A stretch of 64,000 nucleotides of DNA, from NCBI GenBank assembly GCA_036936605.1, contig JAUPFV010000004.1, forward strand, positions 285,614,009 to 285,678,008. Direction: 5' to 3'. A program made the translations under genes and the position numbers. Positions 59,877 to 64,000 of this stretch are shown in pieces. Within the stretch, counting starts at the first letter, position 1. Every line of letters begins with the position of its first letter. The DNA comes from Limnanthes douglasii subsp. nivea (Eukaryota > Streptophyta > Magnoliopsida > Brassicales > Limnanthaceae). The notes below the pieces were generated by a model. The model saw only the letters and a list, made by a program, of their open reading frames with translations, was not told where the DNA came from and did no database searches.

Positions 59877-62050
59877 GAGGATGGAAAAGGAAAGAAAACA
59901 ATTATTTTATTCCATTATAAGGGAAAAACCTTGTAACTTCATCCGTCTTAAATTGAGTTTTATTATTTGTGGTAATAATCCTCAAATTCCAAACCCGTAA
60001 TATACATTTACTTTTAAGAAACATATTACATCATTTTTCGTGATATTCATTAATAGTTGTGCTTTCATCCAATGTGAGAAGTAATCTACAAAAACAAGTA
60101 TATAATATTTTCCTCATAAAACTGTTGGTAGATGTCCTATAATATCTAAACCTCATTTACCAACTGGGATTTCACTGGTTCGTGTCTCGATTAGTATTGT
60201 TGGGACTTGTATGAAGTTTCTAAACCGTTGGCATGTGTCACACTACTTAAATTGTTTCTTTAAGTCAACCAATATTGTTGGCCAATTAGTAATCTTGAAG
60301 GATGATTCTTAAAGTTCCTTTCATCTACACTGATTATTTATTTTCTGTCATGTAGCTCTTACACAAAGAAATTTGTTTCATCATTATATTTTGTGCTTCC
60401 CTCTATTGTAAAGTGTGTTCAAAGTCCAAATGGATCTTGTTGACTTCATCATTATATTTTGTGCTTCCTTTTTGTCTTCGATGAGTACTCTAACTATTAA
60501 GTATTTCTTAACTGGAGTTCTCCAATCTCCTCCTTATTCTTTTCCTCATGTTACCATCTCTTGTGGATGTGAATTTCGATAAAAATGGGTGGGTAACGTA
60601 GGAGATGGATTTTCTTGAATACTACTCAGGGTGGCGAAGATATACATGCTGAAGATGTAGGTGCATCAACTGTTGAGTTATCGGCCCTCAAGGCTTGCTT
60701 AAACTCAACATAGTAAAACTGAGCATGTAGTTATTGTAACTTTTTAAAGTATTGAATTATCTTCACATTTTTTATTTGGTTCGTCTTGATGACTGGTTGA
60801 TAACTAGTTGAGATTCGGTAAATTGTACACTCCTTGATCCATAATAATTTGCCAGTCGAAGTCATACGATTGCAGCGTCATACCCTGCTTTAACATTAGG
60901 GGTTGGAAATCCAAACTTGATGGATTTATATAAAATAGTCCATGTCACTTCTGACTCTCCAAGTATCTCTAGACTCACGCTTTAGAGAAATCGGTCCTTT
61001 GGACTGGAACTCCATCAAAAATTCTTTAAGTGTTCGGGATTTTATTGTCGTTCTCGGCTCAAAATTAATACAATAATCCCCTAATTCTACCGACTATTAG
61101 GTTAATCTTCCTGATACATCACGTTTCTGCAACACATTTGTCAAAGAAAATAAAGTTATAACTACTATTTCATGTGTCATTTCCTCAACTACTAAACGAA
61201 AACAAGTTTCTCTAATTGCAATTATGTAGTTTTATTTGGTAGTAGAGATATGCTTACATAGTACACTGCTTTATAATTCCTTCATTCTTCCCTGATTAAT
61301 ATTGTTTTGATTTCATAATGAGAGACCACGAGGTACATATACAAGGTTTCCCATCACCAAGGTTTGGCTAGTATTTATATGGAAGCTAAAAACTTCTTTA
61401 TGTTATTGAACAGTTATCAAAAGTTAGAGTTTATTCAAACTTTCCCACTCTTCTCAAGACTTGAAAAAATGGTTGACACTTATTCGAAGATCTTAAGAAG
61501 AACATGTTAAATGTTGCTAGTGTTCCAGTCAGAAGTTTTACTTCTTTTTCATTCACTTGTGCTTCAATTGGTGTTATATTTGTAAGTTGTGTTATATCTG
61601 TTTTGATTTATCTTTCGTTCACCATGTATCCTAAGAATTTGAATGACCTTGTGCTGAAGGTGAACTTTTCTAAATTCAACTTAAGATTTATTCACTTGAG
61701 ATTGATAAATTTCTTGGATATGTCTTCATAAAATATGTCTACCAACATAAAATAATCTTGGAATGTATATTATAGCACAATAAGTTATGAAGATATTGTT
61801 CTCTAGCTTTTTATAGTTTTTCTCCAATGTTCTTGAGTCCAATACGCACTAGCCATTTTTGAGTGATAATTTTATGCCGCTGTATAAACAGATCTTGTTT
61901 TTCATTGGGTTATCACAACTGTACAATATTGGTACTCAAACTGAACCTCTTGACGAGCCTAACAAGTGTCAAAAGTATGACAGTTATTGTCACGAATTTT
62001 GGGCGGTAAATTCCATTGTTTAGAAGCCCAAATGTTAATTCTCGTATATT
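59872..62050 (-). pseudogene. RT, two RNase H regions and N-terminal integrase of element C
   Basis: Minus strand, many shifts. RT at ~62,040-61,440 (NLPPKIRDN for the PLPRIDQ motif; IGLKNIGEKL; NLKLNLEKFTF; FKFLGYMVNER; FFLRSSNKCQPFF). RNase H at ~61,440-61,000, ending FEPRTTIKSRTLKEFLMEF. A second RNase H remnant follows (YDAAIV, LRLANYYGSRSVQF, SQLVINQS). Linker from ~60,580 (DWRTPVKKYLIVRVLIEDKK, EAQNI, LNTLYNRG). Integrase at ~60,250-59,877 (CDTCQRF, GLDIIGHLPTVL, ILVFVDYFSHWMKAQLL). It breaks off at HPQA exactly at 59,877, where element A begins; the rest is at 45,276-44,804. Dual RNase H places it in the Tat lineage, like B. Its 5' end stops at the MITE and element D. Confidence 0.85.
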
Positions 62051-62056
62051 CTATTA

Positions 62057-62285
62057 GGGCTATGCTAAATTGAAACCCTTTTTAAAAACGAAACCCCACA
62101 ATAATAAGAACCATTTTCTTTATAATGAGACCTTAAAATCTGATTTAAAAAAACTTAAAAACACTATTTTTCCCTCACAATGGGTGTTTATATGTGAGGG
62201 GTAAAATAGGCTTTTCAAGTTTTTGGAAAAAAATCACATTTTGGGTCTCATTATATAGAAAATAGGTCTCAATTTAGTCATGCCC
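62057..62285. mobile_element. Hairpin MITE, 229 bp
   Basis: The left end GGGCTATGCTAAATTGAAAC pairs with the reverse complement of the right end, GGGCATGACTAAATTGAGAC. The arms continue inward (ACCATTTTCTTTATAATGAG against ACCTATTTTCTATATAATGA) and close around CCCTCACA...TGTGAGGGG at ~62,172-62,202. Nearly the whole element is one inverted repeat with no coding capacity. The flanks are CTATTA on the left and ATTTAA on the right; a TTA target duplication is possible only if two bases are allowed at the right end, so the superfamily is not assigned. Confidence 0.82.
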
Positions 62286-62289
62286 ATTT

Positions 62290-64000
62290 AATGATTATTT
62301 TCAATATATTAAGAAATTTATGTAATTTCTACATTTGGGGTTGGATATTTGGTATTTAAAGCATCTTATACCCTAAAATTTGGAGTACTTTTTTTTTAAT
62401 TGAGATAATTTTTATGAACTTGAGAGTGCTATCTACCCTAGGGTTAGGGTTATAAGTGCTTTATTTGCAATTGATATTATGCCTATATCATCTTGGTATA
62501 AAAGCAACAAATTCTTGTTACATGAGAATTATGCCACCGCGAAGAGACTAATGAAAGAATACTACGTAAATCACTAAGATCTACAATTAAGAATATCTGG
62601 ATAGTGTATGCTTGATGGGGCATGCCAAGAATAGAAAATTCCAGGTGACTAGAGAGCATCTAAAGCAAATGCAAGAAGCATTGCAGAGGATGAGCACTGA
62701 ATTCCGAGTTGCAAGATCAAGCAACCTCTCGTCAGGTTCTGAAGAAGACTACGACATGGGTCAGAATCCTTTTTCTCCGAGGATAGTAGAGGGTAGAGGT
62801 TATGTTCCTCCAAAAAATCATCACGAACAGGCCTTCTAAAAATTTCCATATCGTGATTTCTATCAAAACACAAACAACAAATTTGAGATTTCAGAATTCC
62901 ATGGGGTGCCTCAACCGGAAGAGTTTCTAGATTGGATCACATCGGTGGAAGAATTTTTGGGATTCAAAAATGTTCTGGATGAAAAGAGAGTCAAGTTAGT
63001 TGCAATCAAGTTTCACGGTCGGGCTGCATCATGGTGGCAGCAGATGAAACAGACTCGCTTGAGACAAGATAAGTCGAAAATACCAACTTCGGTTAAGTTT
63101 GTGAAATATCATAGGGCTACATTTTTACCCTTTCATTTTAATGCAAAAACTTCTTTCAGCAAATCCAAACATACTCCTAATTATAAATGGGTGGAACCGA
63201 TGAAGAATGATGTATTTGACAAACAAGGTATGATACTGATTATTTCGGGTCAAATATCTCTCGGAAATTGGTTTACTAGAAGAAGGAATAATTGAGAAGA
63301 ATGTATCCTTATTCCGATAAGATAAACAATTATAGTTCATTTGTTCGACTTTCTAATGTCGAAAATGATAAAATTTTGATTGGTGATTTTTATAAATTTC
63401 GTTCTAAGAAGAACGATTTAGGGTATAAAATTAAAATGAATCATTTAATTAAAAATTAGGACAAGTTATGTGGTAAGATAAAGGGAAAAACCTGTGTGTT
63501 AAGAAAAAATTTAGATTTTCAGTTAGAATCCGGAAAAGTTTTAGATAATGTAGAACTTATTGGTGCAATGGCTAGCGAAAAGCCTACTTCGGAAGTTCAT
63601 GATTAAAAGAATTTGGTTGTGGAAACTTTGAATGATAAAGAAACTAATATAATCTCTGATTTTTCGAAAAGGTTAGTGCTTTTCAGCAAAAATGAGAAAG
63701 AGAAAATGGAAGATAAAAATGCAAAAGTTAGAAAAATCAAGCTATTAACTTTGGAGCTTGCAATAAAAAAATGATAAAGTCTTGTAAACTGTTTAAGTCA
63801 AAAATAGTTTGGGAATTAGGGAAGCAGTTGCACATTTAACAGGTTATTGTTGGATTACAAAACATGAACCAATTCATAATTCACATAGACACACACAATA
63901 TTAGGGCAGCTGAGAAATTAGAAATATTTATTTTGCTTTCTCAGTATGACGAAAATGTTTCTTCTTGTTCTTGAAGGTGCGACTAACTCAATATAATTAA
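62290..64000 (+). mobile_element. Start of a plus-strand Ty3/gypsy element (element D), continues beyond the window
   Basis: A PBS-like string TTGGTATAAAAGCAAC at 62,493-62,508 differs at two positions from TGGTATCAGAGC, the usual initiator-Met tRNA primer site of plant LTR elements. The LTR would end at about 62,490 (TATATCA); its start was not found. ATG CCA CCG CGA AGA at 62,531 is a common gag start in this group. Gag follows; 63,300-64,000 holds further broken frames without recognisable protease or RT. The 5' LTR presumably truncates element C. Confidence 0.65.
62531..63295 (+). pseudogene. Gag of element D
   Basis: MPPRRD then a stop; then 62,612-62,839 open (MQEALQRMSTEFRVARSSNL) and 62,906-63,295 open. 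The conserved gag core starts at ~62,885 (ISEFHGVPQPEEFLDWITSV) and continues EEFLGFKNVLDEKRVKLVAI, KFHGRAASWWQQMKQTRLRQ, ATFLPFHFNAK. This is the retrotransposon gag capsid domain (pattern F.G...P..FLDW...E.FF...V.E..KVKLV...L.G.A..WW). No zinc knuckle seen. Confidence 0.85.

Noticed and set aside
62436..62455. Telomere-like string (two AGGGTT units)
   Set aside because: Too short; plant telomere repeats are TTTAGGG and no array is present.
1..64000. CRISPR array, tRNA, rRNA, bacterial operon signals
   Set aside because: None recognised; the window is plant nuclear DNA and the tandem repeats seen lack CRISPR repeat-spacer structure.

Overview
The window looks like nuclear DNA from a flowering plant, most likely a eudicot. 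It is very AT-rich. It has one intron-containing gene with plant GT-AG introns and is otherwise filled with plant-type LTR retrotransposons, a plant L1-type LINE and small inverted-repeat elements. I cannot name the species. I recognised no tRNA, rRNA or CRISPR.

Left edge (1-3.1 kb): an apparently intact LRR receptor kinase gene of the NIK1 type on the minus strand. Eleven exons can be placed with consensus splice sites; its 3' end lies outside the window. From 3.1 to 12.5 kb I see only AT-rich intergenic DNA with simple repeats, a GGTTC fold-back and a T/G-rich tract. From 12.5 to 15.6 kb there is decayed, coding-like DNA that I cannot identify.

Middle (15.7-38.7 kb): a decayed plus-strand Ty1/copia element; a candidate 1-kb hAT-like element; a formate dehydrogenase (FDH) pseudogene that kept its introns, is cut in two by a minus-strand copia element and is bracketed by two blocks of the same minisatellite; a decayed plus-strand Ty3/gypsy element; and a LINE ORF2 (reverse transcriptase, zf-RVT, RNase H) that lost its endonuclease end.

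Right part (40.7-62.3 kb): a three-level nest of minus-strand Ty3/gypsy elements. Element C, the oldest, has its integrase reading frame split at the HPQA motif. The cause is element A, which occupies 45,282-59,871 with a perfect 5-bp target duplication (GGCTT), TG...CA LTRs, a PBS and a PPT, but no recognisable genes. Element B sits inside the 3' LTR of A, with two LTRs, PBS, PPT, gag, protease, reverse transcriptase, two RNase H regions and an integrase whose catalytic core is deleted. B and C both show the Tat-lineage layout (second RNase H) and both carry an extra ORF on the opposite strand between pol and the 3' LTR. In B that ORF has its own promoter-like region and two recognisable introns. 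A 229-bp hairpin MITE and the start of a plus-strand gypsy element (element D) close the window.

Apart from the NIK1-like gene, every coding region is broken by stops or frameshifts, so the window is mainly a record of successive insertions.
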